From IMG/VR virus record IMGVR_UViG_3300015261_000002, positions 1 through 64,000 of that record: a DNA stretch of 64,000 nt; one strand, given 5' to 3'. A program made the translations under genes and the position numbers. Numbering within the stretch: the stretch's first letter is position 1; the number at the start of each line of letters is the position of its first letter. The notes beneath the pieces are model-generated. The model was not told where the DNA came from and did not search any database. It saw only the letters and a program-made list of their open reading frames with translations. The DNA comes from a virus. Positions 26,034 through 35,408 of this stretch are shown one piece after another.

Positions 26034-26755
26034 ACGGGGACCCCTTTAATAATCTTCTCCAGATCAGTAACACGGTCATCAGGGTTCACAATTGCTGCCA
26101 CCGTGTTATCACGTTGGTAACCGCCCATGATTTTCGGGAAGGTCCCGTCGATCAATAGACCACTGTTGTTAAGACCCACAATGACTGGAGGTCGTCCTTC
26201 TAACATCGCCTTACTGTACCGGTACTGCCTTTCCAGGTTGTCTGGATCGCGGAACATTAATGACATGTAGACACGCATGACCTGAGGACTGCTACCGACC
26301 GGGTCGCCACTTTGAGAAGCCGCCAAGTCAAACATCGACGACAGGGCATCTTCAACAACATACCAGGGGCGTTTGGCGTAGTAGAGGAACTCCATGTAAT
26401 ACGCGTACGGGTGATTGGGCTCTTGCAGCACGTTGGTGTTCTCGATTACCGTGTCGCCTTTGGTAAACTCCAACACCAGGTACTGCACGCCCTTGATTGC
26501 AACTTCACGAATGCTCAGCGGAACAAGGGTAATGTCCATCAGCGACATCAGGGAAGCAAAACTTTCCCCTGGTATCACCAACCCAAGCACCGCCGGCGTT
26601 GTGACTGTTTCCCCGACGACTGCCATGCCGTTGTCAACAAAGCGTTTAGGAAGATGGATCTCGAAATCGCGTTTAGCAATAACGGACCCATCTTTCTGTT
26701 CGTCGAACAAACGGTCTGCAATCTTGAGGTCGTGCTTGAGATTGCTGACGTCCAT
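26030..26755 (-). CDS. Putative virion/head protein
   Basis: 241 aa, lying between a 510-aa virion-type protein and the prohead protease with a 4-base overlap to the latter. Mixed beta/alpha chain; no enzyme motif. The neighbourhood suggests a head-assembly or tail protein. No specific family recognised. Confidence 0.72.
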   Translation of the reverse strand: MDVSNLKHDLKIADRLFDEQKDGSVIAKRDFEIHLPKRFVDNGMAVVGETVTTPAVLGLVIPGESFASLMSLMDITLVPLSIREVAIKGVQYLVLEFTKGDTVIENTNVLQEPNHPYAYYMEFLYYAKRPWYVVEDALSSMFDLAASQSGDPVGSSPQVMRVYMSLMFRDPDNLERQYRYSKAMLEGRPPVIVGLNNSGLLIDGTFPKIMGGYQRDNTVAAIVNPDDRVTDLEKIIKGVPV

Positions 26756-26758
26756 CGA

Positions 26759-28291
26759 TTAAGCCCCGAGCAGACGCTTCACGAGTTCGTTGACGACGGC
26801 CACGGTCAGGCGCTCACGCTTGTCCATGACGTTGTCTTCTTTGCTCGTGTCCACGAAGGTGGCTTCAATAACGTCGGCGGTCAAGGTAGCACCGCAGGCG
26901 CGCAGGAACGCAGGAACCAGCGAGGTTTCCAGCAGCGTGTCCAGACGTGGATCCGATTCCTCGGTAACCACGGTATCGGCCTGAACCACATCACCGCCGG
27001 TAAAACGTTCGGCGAGAATGTAGTGGGCACGCTCCAGCTCAGAAGAGAAGGTCGACTGCACCCAGCTCATCAGCATCTGGTTTTCGCCACGGGCAACGTT
27101 GACACGTTCCAGCAGCAGCGCGTTTTCGGAGATGAAGTCGTTGATCGCTTTGACGCCGCCCTTGATGAACAGGTCGCGCGATTGAGTCGACAGCTTCTCG
27201 TGGATGTGGTTGAAGTAGGCTTTCGCGAATGCACCACCCTTACCGACGTCAGCGATGAACTCGGTCACAGTCATTGGTTTGCCGGTGAGGGCAGCCCAGT
27301 GGTAACCCATCAGCGCTTCGGTAAAGCCAACGCCTGCTTCCTGGATCTTTTCCAGGATACCGTTGGTGTAGAACACCTTCAGCTTGGCTTGCATGAAACG
27401 GGTGTCGCCGTACTGCGTCTGGTTGTGAGGAGTCAGCGAAGGCTGCTTCTCGGCCGCAATCACCAGCTGACGCTGACGGTAGACTTCTACCACCTTCTTC
27501 AGATTGATGAGGTACAGGGTCATGCCGTTCCACAGCAGGCTCACGTAACGACGGTAGGTCGCCAGCTCGCCTGTTTCCAGCCACGGCGCAGGATCTTCGC
27601 AGAAATACATCTTCGTCAGCAGCACATACATCTTCAGCAGCAGAACGAAACGCACCGACTTGATCTGCGAGAAATCGAAGATACCGTCGTTGTTAACGAA
27701 CAGGCCTTGCAGATCGTTGAAGTCGCAGATGTACCAGCTGGCATTGCCGAGCGACTCGTCGTCGTCTTCGAGGATGTTCAGCAGGTCGCCGTGAGAAGCG
27801 CCGATGAAGTCGACGATCTCTTTCTGATCCGGGTAGCGCCATTTCAGCTGGTTGGCCAGCTTCAGGTCAACACCGGTGTAGGTGAGCGACTTGTCGCGGA
27901 CTTCAGTTGGATACAGCGCCGATTCGAAGAACGGGTTGTCGACGTTGATGTACTGAACTTCGACCAGCTGCTCGGTCAGGCTTTGCAGTTGCTTGCGCGA
28001 GTACAGCAGCTGGGTGTCCTTCAGGACGCGGCGAGCCATCGGTACGCCGTAGGTACGGATGTTGCCGAGCGAGTCACGGATGATCTCAGCGAGACGCTCA
28101 GCGGACGCTTCAAGGGCCTCGGTGTGCATGTTGCCTTTACTGGCTTCCATGATTTCCTGACGGAAGCTGTCAGTGAAAGCCAATGCGCCACCCGACTCGC
28201 CGTTCAGACCGGCAATGACCGGACCCGGACGGAAGTTACCGCCGCCTACGGCGATCAGTTCGCCAAGTGCAATGCTGGATTCGCGAATCAT
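26759..28291 (-). CDS. Putative virion structural protein
   Basis: 510 aa from ATG 28291 with AAGGAG at the ideal distance; the TTG at 28312 is just an open-frame extension across that ribosome site. The start codon overlaps the stop of a previously hidden 58-aa gene (ATGA). Predominantly alpha-helical with hydrophobic stretches (VRFVLLLKMYVLLTKMYF, residues ~210-227) that look buried rather than membranous. Strong codon bias suggests an abundant product. Function unknown. Confidence 0.8.
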   Translation of the reverse strand: MIRESSIALGELIAVGGGNFRPGPVIAGLNGESGGALAFTDSFRQEIMEASKGNMHTEALEASAERLAEIIRDSLGNIRTYGVPMARRVLKDTQLLYSRKQLQSLTEQLVEVQYINVDNPFFESALYPTEVRDKSLTYTGVDLKLANQLKWRYPDQKEIVDFIGASHGDLLNILEDDDESLGNASWYICDFNDLQGLFVNNDGIFDFSQIKSVRFVLLLKMYVLLTKMYFCEDPAPWLETGELATYRRYVSLLWNGMTLYLINLKKVVEVYRQRQLVIAAEKQPSLTPHNQTQYGDTRFMQAKLKVFYTNGILEKIQEAGVGFTEALMGYHWAALTGKPMTVTEFIADVGKGGAFAKAYFNHIHEKLSTQSRDLFIKGGVKAINDFISENALLLERVNVARGENQMLMSWVQSTFSSELERAHYILAERFTGGDVVQADTVVTEESDPRLDTLLETSLVPAFLRACGATLTADVIEATFVDTSKEDNVMDKRERLTVAVVNELVKRLLGA

Positions 28292-28464
28292 TTCGACGCT
28301 CCTTGAACGCAACCGGTGATGGCCTTGCTGATCTTTTCGTCCAGAACGGACTCACTCAGTGGAGCAAGGTATTGCAACCCTACTTTGGCGAGGGTCTTTT
28401 TGACCACCTCCACGGTATTGGCAACCGTGACGATGTTGGTGATGAGTTGCGCTTTATCAGTCAT
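28288..28464 (-). CDS. Small 58-aa gene coupled to the virion gene downstream
   Basis: 58 codons, below usual length cut-offs. ATG at 28464 with CAGGAGAT upstream; the TGA overlaps the ATG of the 510-aa gene. The product is an amphipathic helix-rich peptide (TNIVTVANTVEVVKKTLAKV ...) and fills an otherwise unexplained 190-base gap in a tightly packed operon. Coupling and ribosome site make it very likely to be real. Role unknown; possibly an assembly chaperone or minor head protein. Confidence 0.78.
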   Translation of the reverse strand: MTDKAQLITNIVTVANTVEVVKKTLAKVGLQYLAPLSESVLDEKISKAITGCVQGASK

Positions 28465-28484
28465 CGGACCGATCTCCTGTAGGG

Positions 28485-29411
28485 TTAAAGTGATGAAGAG
28501 CTGGAGACACGATTCTTGGTCGCCATCCCTGAGTAATACGTGTCGTAGAGACGAGTGCAGATCTCGCCGACAGTGATGTCGCCATCTTTGTTGATATCGA
28601 ACCCGCTGTTTTGCAGGTAGGACTTCGCTTCGATGGGAACCGGTGAATCTTTGCGGAACAGAACTTCGTCTGGACCTTTACCTACCGCAGCAGGATAGAA
28701 GATCGTCAGATAGAAGTCTTCGAGGCGCTTGTAGACCTTGCCGCGCTTTTGCCACATTTCGAAATACTTGAACACCAGATCGAGTTGATCCAGTTGACTC
28801 ATGCGCTTGACGTCGTCGAGGGTGATGTTCAACCCGTAGGTCTTCGACAGGTCAGTCACTGCCGCAGTGCCGAACTGGATGAGACCCCAGTAGTTACTGC
28901 CGCCGTTGTTCTGTTTATCAGGACGATAGGTACCGCCCGATTCGAAGTGCATGCACGCCATCAGTGCAGACGCTGCACCCGGGAACATGTTTTGCTTCGT
29001 GCACCAGTCCCGAACCTTTTGAGTAAAGGCCGCAGGAACCAGCTTGCTCCAACCGAGGTCGTAGAACGGAACCTGGTTACGCTTGGCGTAGCTGAACAAC
29101 ACCTGACGCAAACCACCGAGGCTACCGTTACCCGGAATGCCATCAATTGCACCGGTATAGAGACCGATCAGCTTCAGGTTACTCTGGATGTCCTTGACCG
29201 CTTGTACTGCAACTTCGTAGCCAGCTCCTGAGGCAACAGGCAGGGGCACAGAGCGCCCCCCGTTGAGGAACAGGTGGTAGTCCTGAAACAGCTTCAGGAC
29301 CCCATCCCGACTTCCATTACCCCAGACGCCGTCAATACCACCAGAGTAGACATGGCCCTCACCGAGAACCACTTGAATGTCCTTAACCCCGTTGACTGTC
29401 CGGAAGCTCAT
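28485..29411 (-). CDS. Modular lytic transglycosylase (EL188-like lysin)
   Basis: 308 aa peptidoglycan-degrading enzyme. Two N-terminal peptidoglycan-binding repeats (residues ~8-48 and ~70-110, both with VKDIQ...G.Y.G.IDG..GNGS), then an SLT-type catalytic domain: E157 in HFESGG, followed by NYWGLIQFG (173-181). This N-binding, C-catalytic order is that of phiKZ gp144 and EL gp188 endolysins. Near the C-terminus DINKDGDITVGE (272-283) is a perfect EF-hand loop, suggesting bound Ca2+. No signal peptide. It follows the RNA polymerase beta gene by 2 bases. Confidence 0.88.
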   Translation of the reverse strand: MSFRTVNGVKDIQVVLGEGHVYSGGIDGVWGNGSRDGVLKLFQDYHLFLNGGRSVPLPVASGAGYEVAVQAVKDIQSNLKLIGLYTGAIDGIPGNGSLGGLRQVLFSYAKRNQVPFYDLGWSKLVPAAFTQKVRDWCTKQNMFPGAASALMACMHFESGGTYRPDKQNNGGSNYWGLIQFGTAAVTDLSKTYGLNITLDDVKRMSQLDQLDLVFKYFEMWQKRGKVYKRLEDFYLTIFYPAAVGKGPDEVLFRKDSPVPIEAKSYLQNSGFDINKDGDITVGEICTRLYDTYYSGMATKNRVSSSSSL

Positions 29412-29413
29412 CT

Positions 29414-32400
29414 TTACTTACCTCTGTAAATGGCAATAGCCTGTTTGGTAACCCCAACCGACAATTCACTCGTACCCAGTCGATCCCGTAAGCTCAGTAC
29501 CATGCGGTTAAAGCCGCCTTTAAAGCTACACTTGACGTCTACCACACGGCCGTCCTGAGTCATCAGCGGCTTCTTCATTACACCGTTGACGGTACCTTTC
29601 ATCTGGTTGGCAATCACGTATTTGTCCGAGGTGGTCGAGCCATCCATGGATTCAACGTAGACAGTAAACAATACCTTGCCAGGCGACAGCACAGGCTTAG
29701 CAACGTTCAGGTTGTTACCCACGCTACCTGTTGGAAAACTGCCGTCGATGGAAGACATGCGCTTGCGTTCTTTGTCTGCATTCGCAATCAATTTACGCAC
29801 ACTGTCAGACATCTTCTCCGTAGGTGAGTTGTACATCACCTCGATCTTGATCACCTCGCCATGATGCTTGGAACGATACTGTTTGATGCCCAAACGGTTA
29901 ATATCACCGATCTGAGCATTGTCGTCCCCAGCCCCAGCCAGGTGGCTCTCTTCAACTTCGCATAAAATCGCGTCGTAGTCGATTTGGTCACCTTGTTTGA
30001 CCCGGAAGGTCACAACCTTATCCACATCCACAACGAAAGTGTTCTTCGTCAGGAACGGGGTAATCGATTCCTCCATGATCTCTTTCGAAACCGCAATGGA
30101 GTCTTCGTAGGTGTCTTGGTCTTCTACCAGCGCAATACGAACTTGACGACCGTTAAGCCAAACCACTTGTCCTGGGCAGAATGGGTCACGTGCAAACCAC
30201 TGCTTGTCCCAACCCAGTACTTCACCCTTTGCAAACTTGTCACCGACCTTCATGTCAGTCACGCGGGTGTGACGATGGTACTCACCACTGGCCTCACCAA
30301 TAGCCAAGCCCAACGGATACTTCTCAACCGTACCGTCGTTATAGGTGATTTCCATGTGGTCACTTTCGACTGCCGTTACCTTGCCTGGCTCTTTAGCAAC
30401 CTTGCTGTAGAGTTCGGAAGTCCGTTGGGCGATGATGTTGTCATAGCCTGTCCGGGTGATTGGCATGGTGTAGTTTTCAGCACTGACCGCTTGAGACGCT
30501 TGAGTCGAGGTAAACATACCGCGCTTGGTGTCGTCCTTGTTCATACCAAACGCCAGGTTACCAGTCACCGACAACAGCGAGGTTGGCGACGGCTTGCTCT
30601 TCGTATCAATGTTGCCGCGGTAGTCGAGCACCAACGGGTCAGACGTCGTGTAGGTTACGAAACCTACCTTACCGCTGTCCTTGTTAGCCTCGGAGACTTT
30701 ACCCCGATACGACTTCAGCTGCACACGTGCACGCTTCCGTACCGTGATCTCAGTACGACCGCCCGTACCACCAAAGGTCAGCTCCTCCTGATCCTTCAAC
30801 TGGTGAATCGGGTTTACTTCCTCTACTCGGTTAACCGAGGTGTCCTTGAGGATGGCCATGATCACAGCTTCAGGATTGATCTCCAGCTTTTGTGCGCGAC
30901 CTTTACCTTTGTTGAAGAACTGACGAGAAGCCCCAACGAGAACTTTGTAGAAGTGTCCTGCAAAGCGCTCATAGCCCACGAACCGCTGCTCTTCCAATTC
31001 CACCTCATGACGGGTGTAATCGGTTTCCAGCAGCTTAGCTGCATCGATGAGCAGATAGTGGAAGGACTCACTGTACCCCATGCGTTTCAACTGGTCTTTC
31101 GTGACCGGGTCGATAAACATTTTGTACAGCAGGTTCATTTCAAGGAACTGCGAAGGACGAACCTTCGGATCTCCCATCAACGGACCCCACACGCCTTGGT
31201 TGTTCAGATCACTTCGGCTGAAGTTACTGATGTTGTTCAACTTAGGCAGACCACCAAAGATCAAGGTGGAGAGTTTCTCACGACGGTTAAAGATCAGGTA
31301 CTCATCGTTGAACTGGATGGCGTATTCATCGTCAGCCAGCTTTGGATTCGTCCCCATCGGCACGGCACGTGTGGTCGCCTTGGTGATCTTCAACAGCTGG
31401 TCAATACCGAAGTAGTAACACAGCACCACACCCAGTGGGAACAGATAGCCGCTGATGTTGATCACGGCATGCTCGTTAGGTGCTTTTCTGAAGTTGATCC
31501 CCATTAAACCTTCAAAGGTGTTAAACTCAACACCGTCGAGGTAGAGGTTACCGTAGCTATCGATCGTGATTGGCTTCTTATCCTTGACGCCAACCAGGAA
31601 CATCTCCGGCTTTGTGAACTTCTTGTACTCGGGATACTCTTCCAACAACTTGTCGATGCGGAAGTCCAGCATGTAACCGCCGACATTGATCCACTGGAAC
31701 CGACTGGCAAGGATGCTGTAGATCCGTGGACCGTTATAGTCACGGTTACGACCCGTACCCCGGCTCAGCGTAATGGTCTTGTCAGCCCCAGCACGCAGCA
31801 GGATTTGTTTCTTCAGCCACACACCCAGGTCGTCAACAACCTTTTTACTGCGGGTCACCATCAGCTGGCGGTCGTAGTGACTGGTCAGCAGAACAGTGCT
31901 TGCATCGATCTTCCGGATCGGTAGTTCCATGCGTTGCAGTTGCAGGTGGGACTTAACCCCGTCAACGGTAAAGGAGCCATCGTCGTTGCTCACCTTCGGG
32001 AAACGAACCGGGTGAGTGGATTGCTGACCGTCCGGGTGATGAACCTGAATGGTCACAACGTCGTAGGAACCTTCTACACCGTGGATCACTTCCTGCTTGT
32101 AGTCATTCAGTGCAAAACCGGCGTTCTGAATGCCCACCGCCATGCGAGCAATGTCCTTGTGCAGGAACTTGTTCACATAACCCTGCTTCAAGACCTTGGC
32201 ACGGCTCTGGAGCATCGAATCGTCGAGGATCGTGGGAATGTTGGCTTCAATCTTGGCGTCGCTTACAAGCGTCTCCAGCGCCTCCTGTTTGACCTCCATG
32301 AATTCAGCCAGACTCTGACCGTTCTCCATTTCGATGTGATAAACCTGAGTGCCTTTACGCATAAAGAACTGTTGTTCGGAAACAGACAGCTTACCTTCAC

Positions 32401-33787
32401 GCGCCTTCTCTTCCAGCGCCGCCATTACCCCGCTCTCGAACTTCGTGAACGGGTCCTTCTTGACCGAAGTCTCAGCCGATACCTTTTCCTGTTCGAGCAG
32501 ACGGTCATCTACATGTGATGTCCACTCTTCAATGCTTTCAGGATTTGTTCCGTCTCCCTCTTGTCCGGCCCCTTCATGAACGACGCTGTCAGTTCCTTTA
32601 CCCCCACCGAAAGCATCACGGAGAGGATCAGGATGATCAACAGTTCGCCCACTGTCATTTTTGCCAGGAAGCGCTCCTTCTCCGGGTCGATTGGATGCTT
32701 TGCTTTGCCCTTTCTCAGTTCGCGCCGCTTCTGCATCCAGGCGCCCAGACGCCTTTGCTTCTTCTCCTCGTCCATCGGATTCTTCCTCTTTTACAACTTC
32801 CTCTTCCGAGACACCACCCCGGGTAAGGTTCATCAGGGCTAAGTAAACACGCTTCGATGCGTTCAGACGTTTACTGTGTTTGTCACGCTCACTCTTCGGT
32901 GAACCTTCTTTCTCGGGTTTTGCCTTTGGATCCATTTCTGCATCCAACCACCCTTTCAGCGTACCGAGGTGTAGCACCAACGCACGACTGTTGAATACAA
33001 AGATTAGGTGGAAATCTTCGATGGCTTCAGCTGACAACTTGTTCAGCAGACTGTATTCGTAATCTCCAAACAGAAACGCCATCCAGTCCATTAACCAGTA
33101 AGAGCTTTCCTGCTTAGTTGTACGCACAGTCTTGTTGCTTGCCAACGGCCTGCCATCCCGGAAGCTCTGGACGTAATGATCGTAGTCGGTCATCAGTTCA
33201 GTAAAGGACGGCATGTGCAGTGGCAGGTCGATGCGGTAGAACTGTTTACGACGTTTTGCACGTTGGGCTTCTTCGTTAACGCCATCCATCAACAGGTTGA
33301 AGTGGTTGTAATACCGCTCGAAGTTGATGAACAACGAAGCACGAGGATGCCAGAGCATATCGGCAAGACCGTAGCTCTTAACGATCAACACCTTGTCCTT
33401 GTTGTAAACGGTATTGATGTCTTTCGTCCAGTTGTACTTGTAGTGCGTGCCGCGGTAACCGAGGATGATCTTGCGGGGTTCGATCTGTACACCACGACCG
33501 TTACCAATCACCGGGGTGTACTTGGCTGGGAACTCAACAAACACTTCATCAGGGTAGTTGCTGATAAAGGCTTCAGAAACCGAAGGACCGATCTCTTGTG
33601 GGTTGCTTGGAAAGAAGTGGACCAGCGAGGCGCGAGGCAAGATGATCTCGCCAATCCCGATGAAGACAGGGGCGATCAACTCTTGACGCTTGCGCTGCAC
33701 GAAGGCGCGATAGAACTGAGGGTATAACGCTTCATCCCCCGTTACCGCGTCTAGGGGACTCAGCGTGATCGCCGATGGGTTATTCAT
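29414..33787 (-). CDS. Viral RNA polymerase beta-like subunit (phiKZ gp178 type)
   Basis: 1457 aa. Part of a multi-subunit phage RNA polymerase, probably the virion-packaged enzyme that transcribes early genes. Recognisable beta motifs: RIALVEDQDTYEDSIAVS (~1215-1234), equivalent to the bacterial WEGYNFEDAI region, and SDKYVIANQMKGTVNGVM (~1387-1404), equivalent to GDK..RHGNKG. It stops before the bacterial beta C-terminus, which is instead encoded at 49806-50486. Residues ~330-450 are a low-complexity, Glu/Gly/Ser-rich linker unusual for a polymerase; an 88-codon frame is nested exactly there. Adjacent to the beta' piece (4-base gap). Confidence 0.88.
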   Translation of the reverse strand: MNNPSAITLSPLDAVTGDEALYPQFYRAFVQRKRQELIAPVFIGIGEIILPRASLVHFFPSNPQEIGPSVSEAFISNYPDEVFVEFPAKYTPVIGNGRGVQIEPRKIILGYRGTHYKYNWTKDINTVYNKDKVLIVKSYGLADMLWHPRASLFINFERYYNHFNLLMDGVNEEAQRAKRRKQFYRIDLPLHMPSFTELMTDYDHYVQSFRDGRPLASNKTVRTTKQESSYWLMDWMAFLFGDYEYSLLNKLSAEAIEDFHLIFVFNSRALVLHLGTLKGWLDAEMDPKAKPEKEGSPKSERDKHSKRLNASKRVYLALMNLTRGGVSEEEVVKEEESDGRGEEAKASGRLDAEAARTEKGQSKASNRPGEGALPGKNDSGRTVDHPDPLRDAFGGGKGTDSVVHEGAGQEGDGTNPESIEEWTSHVDDRLLEQEKVSAETSVKKDPFTKFESGVMAALEEKAREGKLSVSEQQFFMRKGTQVYHIEMENGQSLAEFMEVKQEALETLVSDAKIEANIPTILDDSMLQSRAKVLKQGYVNKFLHKDIARMAVGIQNAGFALNDYKQEVIHGVEGSYDVVTIQVHHPDGQQSTHPVRFPKVSNDDGSFTVDGVKSHLQLQRMELPIRKIDASTVLLTSHYDRQLMVTRSKKVVDDLGVWLKKQILLRAGADKTITLSRGTGRNRDYNGPRIYSILASRFQWINVGGYMLDFRIDKLLEEYPEYKKFTKPEMFLVGVKDKKPITIDSYGNLYLDGVEFNTFEGLMGINFRKAPNEHAVINISGYLFPLGVVLCYYFGIDQLLKITKATTRAVPMGTNPKLADDEYAIQFNDEYLIFNRREKLSTLIFGGLPKLNNISNFSRSDLNNQGVWGPLMGDPKVRPSQFLEMNLLYKMFIDPVTKDQLKRMGYSESFHYLLIDAAKLLETDYTRHEVELEEQRFVGYERFAGHFYKVLVGASRQFFNKGKGRAQKLEINPEAVIMAILKDTSVNRVEEVNPIHQLKDQEELTFGGTGGRTEITVRKRARVQLKSYRGKVSEANKDSGKVGFVTYTTSDPLVLDYRGNIDTKSKPSPTSLLSVTGNLAFGMNKDDTKRGMFTSTQASQAVSAENYTMPITRTGYDNIIAQRTSELYSKVAKEPGKVTAVESDHMEITYNDGTVEKYPLGLAIGEASGEYHRHTRVTDMKVGDKFAKGEVLGWDKQWFARDPFCPGQVVWLNGRQVRIALVEDQDTYEDSIAVSKEIMEESITPFLTKNTFVVDVDKVVTFRVKQGDQIDYDAILCEVEESHLAGAGDDNAQIGDINRLGIKQYRSKHHGEVIKIEVMYNSPTEKMSDSVRKLIANADKERKRMSSIDGSFPTGSVGNNLNVAKPVLSPGKVLFTVYVESMDGSTTSDKYVIANQMKGTVNGVMKKPLMTQDGRVVDVKCSFKGGFNRMVLSLRDRLGTSELSVGVTKQAIAIYRGK
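32509..32775 (-). CDS. Nested membrane-protein ORF inside the RNA polymerase gene
   Basis: 88 codons in a different frame of the same strand. The predicted product is a coherent membrane protein: a strongly charged, basic N-terminal ~38 residues, one hydrophobic helix (residues ~42-59: GELLIILILSVMLSVG) and a charged 28-residue tail. GAGGAAG lies 6 bases before its ATG. The overlying polymerase frame is low-complexity linker, as expected if it is constrained by overprinting. One-TM small proteins next to a lysin gene may be holin- or spanin-like; this is inference. Confidence 0.55.
   Translation of the reverse strand: MDEEKKQRRLGAWMQKRRELRKGKAKHPIDPEKERFLAKMTVGELLIILILSVMLSVGVKELTASFMKGPDKRETEQILKALKSGHHM
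32782..32788 (-). promoter_or_regulatory. Ribosome site for the nested ORF
   Basis: GAGGAAG, 6 bases before the ATG at 32775, inside the polymerase coding sequence. Purine-rich Glu codons in the linker could create it by chance, so it is supportive rather than decisive. Confidence 0.45.
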
Positions 33788-33791
33788 ACCT

Positions 33792-35408
33792 TTATTTCTC
33801 CATACCGCTGGTGGCGGCTTTGAGCATAAACAAGATGGGTTCGTTTACAGGGTCATAAAGGAATCGACCGCTGCCGCTGATGTAGTACTCGCGTTTACCG
33901 AACAGGTCGTTCACTTGAGCCTTACTGTCTTCAGCGCACACACTGTTGCTGTTGAGCATGTCACCGTCGTGGTCGGAATCGAGGCCGGCCTCACGTGTTG
34001 GATCCACAGACATGGCGTCGAAGTAATCCGGACGCTCGCTGTTGTGAGGATAACGCAGGCACTCTTCGATTACTTCCCACTCGGTATTACGAATGGTCCG
34101 CGGTTTAGCCCCTTCAATGCTCAAGAGGTTAACCTTTGCAGGGAAGATAGAACCGATACCAATTACGGGGTAACGGGTCTGCTGAGAAACCTGTTCGCCG
34201 ATCACTTTGTGACAGGACAGGTAGTAGAGCTGCATGTAGGTGATCGGAGTCACCAGCTTGCGATCTTTACCCTCTGGCAGATCGTTGATGTCACTCAGGA
34301 CACAAACATCATGACCGTCGTCGTACACCAGCGCCAGATAGTGGCCAGAAAGGATGATGGGCTTGGAGCGGAGTCGTGCGTTACCAAATCCGTTAAAGAG
34401 TTTGGAGATGCCTGTGGCGGTTGACCACTTTTCGACAACGGCTGCTGAGACCTCAACATATTCATACTCCAGTGACTTACTGTTAACTAACTTGACATTT
34501 TGGGACCCTGGTTGAAAGATGTCACCCAGGTACTTGGTGAGCAGTGCGTGAATGCAGACGTACTGGAAGTTCAGCAACGCCTGATAGAGGCCCATGTCCA
34601 CCGAGTTCGGGTTAACCCCGTTCCCTTTGTGCAAGTGCTCTCTGGAGACCTTACGGGCGGTAATAACGTTACGGGTACCCGACACCACACCTCGGGTAGA
34701 GACCCGACGCTGGAAGAGACCCGACTTGCCGTCCATCAAGTCAAAGATGTACTGGTCGATGTCGTTGTAGGAACTCTGAAGCCCCCAACGAACTGTGTCA
34801 TACAGTGGGTTGTCCCCATCTTCCTTACTCGCGATCGATACAACCCGTGTGCGGAACAACAGCTTCCGATACAGATCGGTGATCTCAGGTTCAACCGTGG
34901 AACCGTCGGGTTGGAATTCGATGTCGCGCAAACCGGCAGGAGGGACCAACACCTTTGGAGCCAGTGCAATAGGCTTAAAGCGTTGGACCAGCTCAACCTT
35001 TTGTTTACGTTTGTAACTGTCGCTGAGAGTCGGATTCAATTCTCTGAAGTGTTTGATGAAGAAACTGAAACCGGTCTCCCCTTCGAGGAGGTTGGATTTT
35101 ATGAAATCTTTGGCCTGCGGGTCCCAGACGGCGTATTCCGTGCCTTTGACAATTCCGAGGTAAAGCGACTTTGTTTGAATCATCGCTTTAAAGTAAGTTG
35201 GGTTGAATATTTCTAATTTGGTATCAATGTACGCTTCGGTTTCGTCGCGCTGCTTGCTGCCCAATTTGCCAAAGATTTCAGGAGAATACAGACCCTCTTC
35301 GTTCAGGTTTTGGGTCATGCCTTCAAACGCGTCAGTGGACGTCACCGGTTGAAACACAGGCGGTGCGATTTTGTTAAAGTCCAGCAACGTAAGGTTTGTG
35401 GGTTTCAT
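33792..35408 (-). CDS. Viral RNA polymerase beta' N-terminal subunit (phiKZ gp180 type)
   Basis: 538 aa catalytic piece of the multi-subunit phage RNA polymerase. The metal-binding loop is DSDHDGDMLNSN with D479, D481 and D483, equivalent to bacterial NADFDGDQM. Upstream, PKVLVPPAGLRDIE...DLYRKLLFRTRV matches the beta' PPxLRP...NDLYRRVI region. It ends soon after the catalytic loop, so the rest of beta' must be on another gene; I do not see it in this window. The gene is divergent from the giant tail protein across only 27 bases. Confidence 0.9.
   Translation of the reverse strand: MKPTNLTLLDFNKIAPPVFQPVTSTDAFEGMTQNLNEEGLYSPEIFGKLGSKQRDETEAYIDTKLEIFNPTYFKAMIQTKSLYLGIVKGTEYAVWDPQAKDFIKSNLLEGETGFSFFIKHFRELNPTLSDSYKRKQKVELVQRFKPIALAPKVLVPPAGLRDIEFQPDGSTVEPEITDLYRKLLFRTRVVSIASKEDGDNPLYDTVRWGLQSSYNDIDQYIFDLMDGKSGLFQRRVSTRGVVSGTRNVITARKVSREHLHKGNGVNPNSVDMGLYQALLNFQYVCIHALLTKYLGDIFQPGSQNVKLVNSKSLEYEYVEVSAAVVEKWSTATGISKLFNGFGNARLRSKPIILSGHYLALVYDDGHDVCVLSDINDLPEGKDRKLVTPITYMQLYYLSCHKVIGEQVSQQTRYPVIGIGSIFPAKVNLLSIEGAKPRTIRNTEWEVIEECLRYPHNSERPDYFDAMSVDPTREAGLDSDHDGDMLNSNSVCAEDSKAQVNDLFGKREYYISGSGRFLYDPVNEPILFMLKAATSGMEK

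Noticed and set aside
26312-28306. 664-codon rightward ORF opposite two virion genes
   Set aside because: Crosses the boundary between two well-formed genes, has no ribosome site and looks like low-complexity reverse translation.
32515-32846. Rightward ORFs (103, 93 and 61 codons) over the same polymerase linker
   Set aside because: Antisense, Ser/Phe/Leu-rich reverse complements of the charged linker, without a ribosome site; unlike the same-strand nested frame at 32509.
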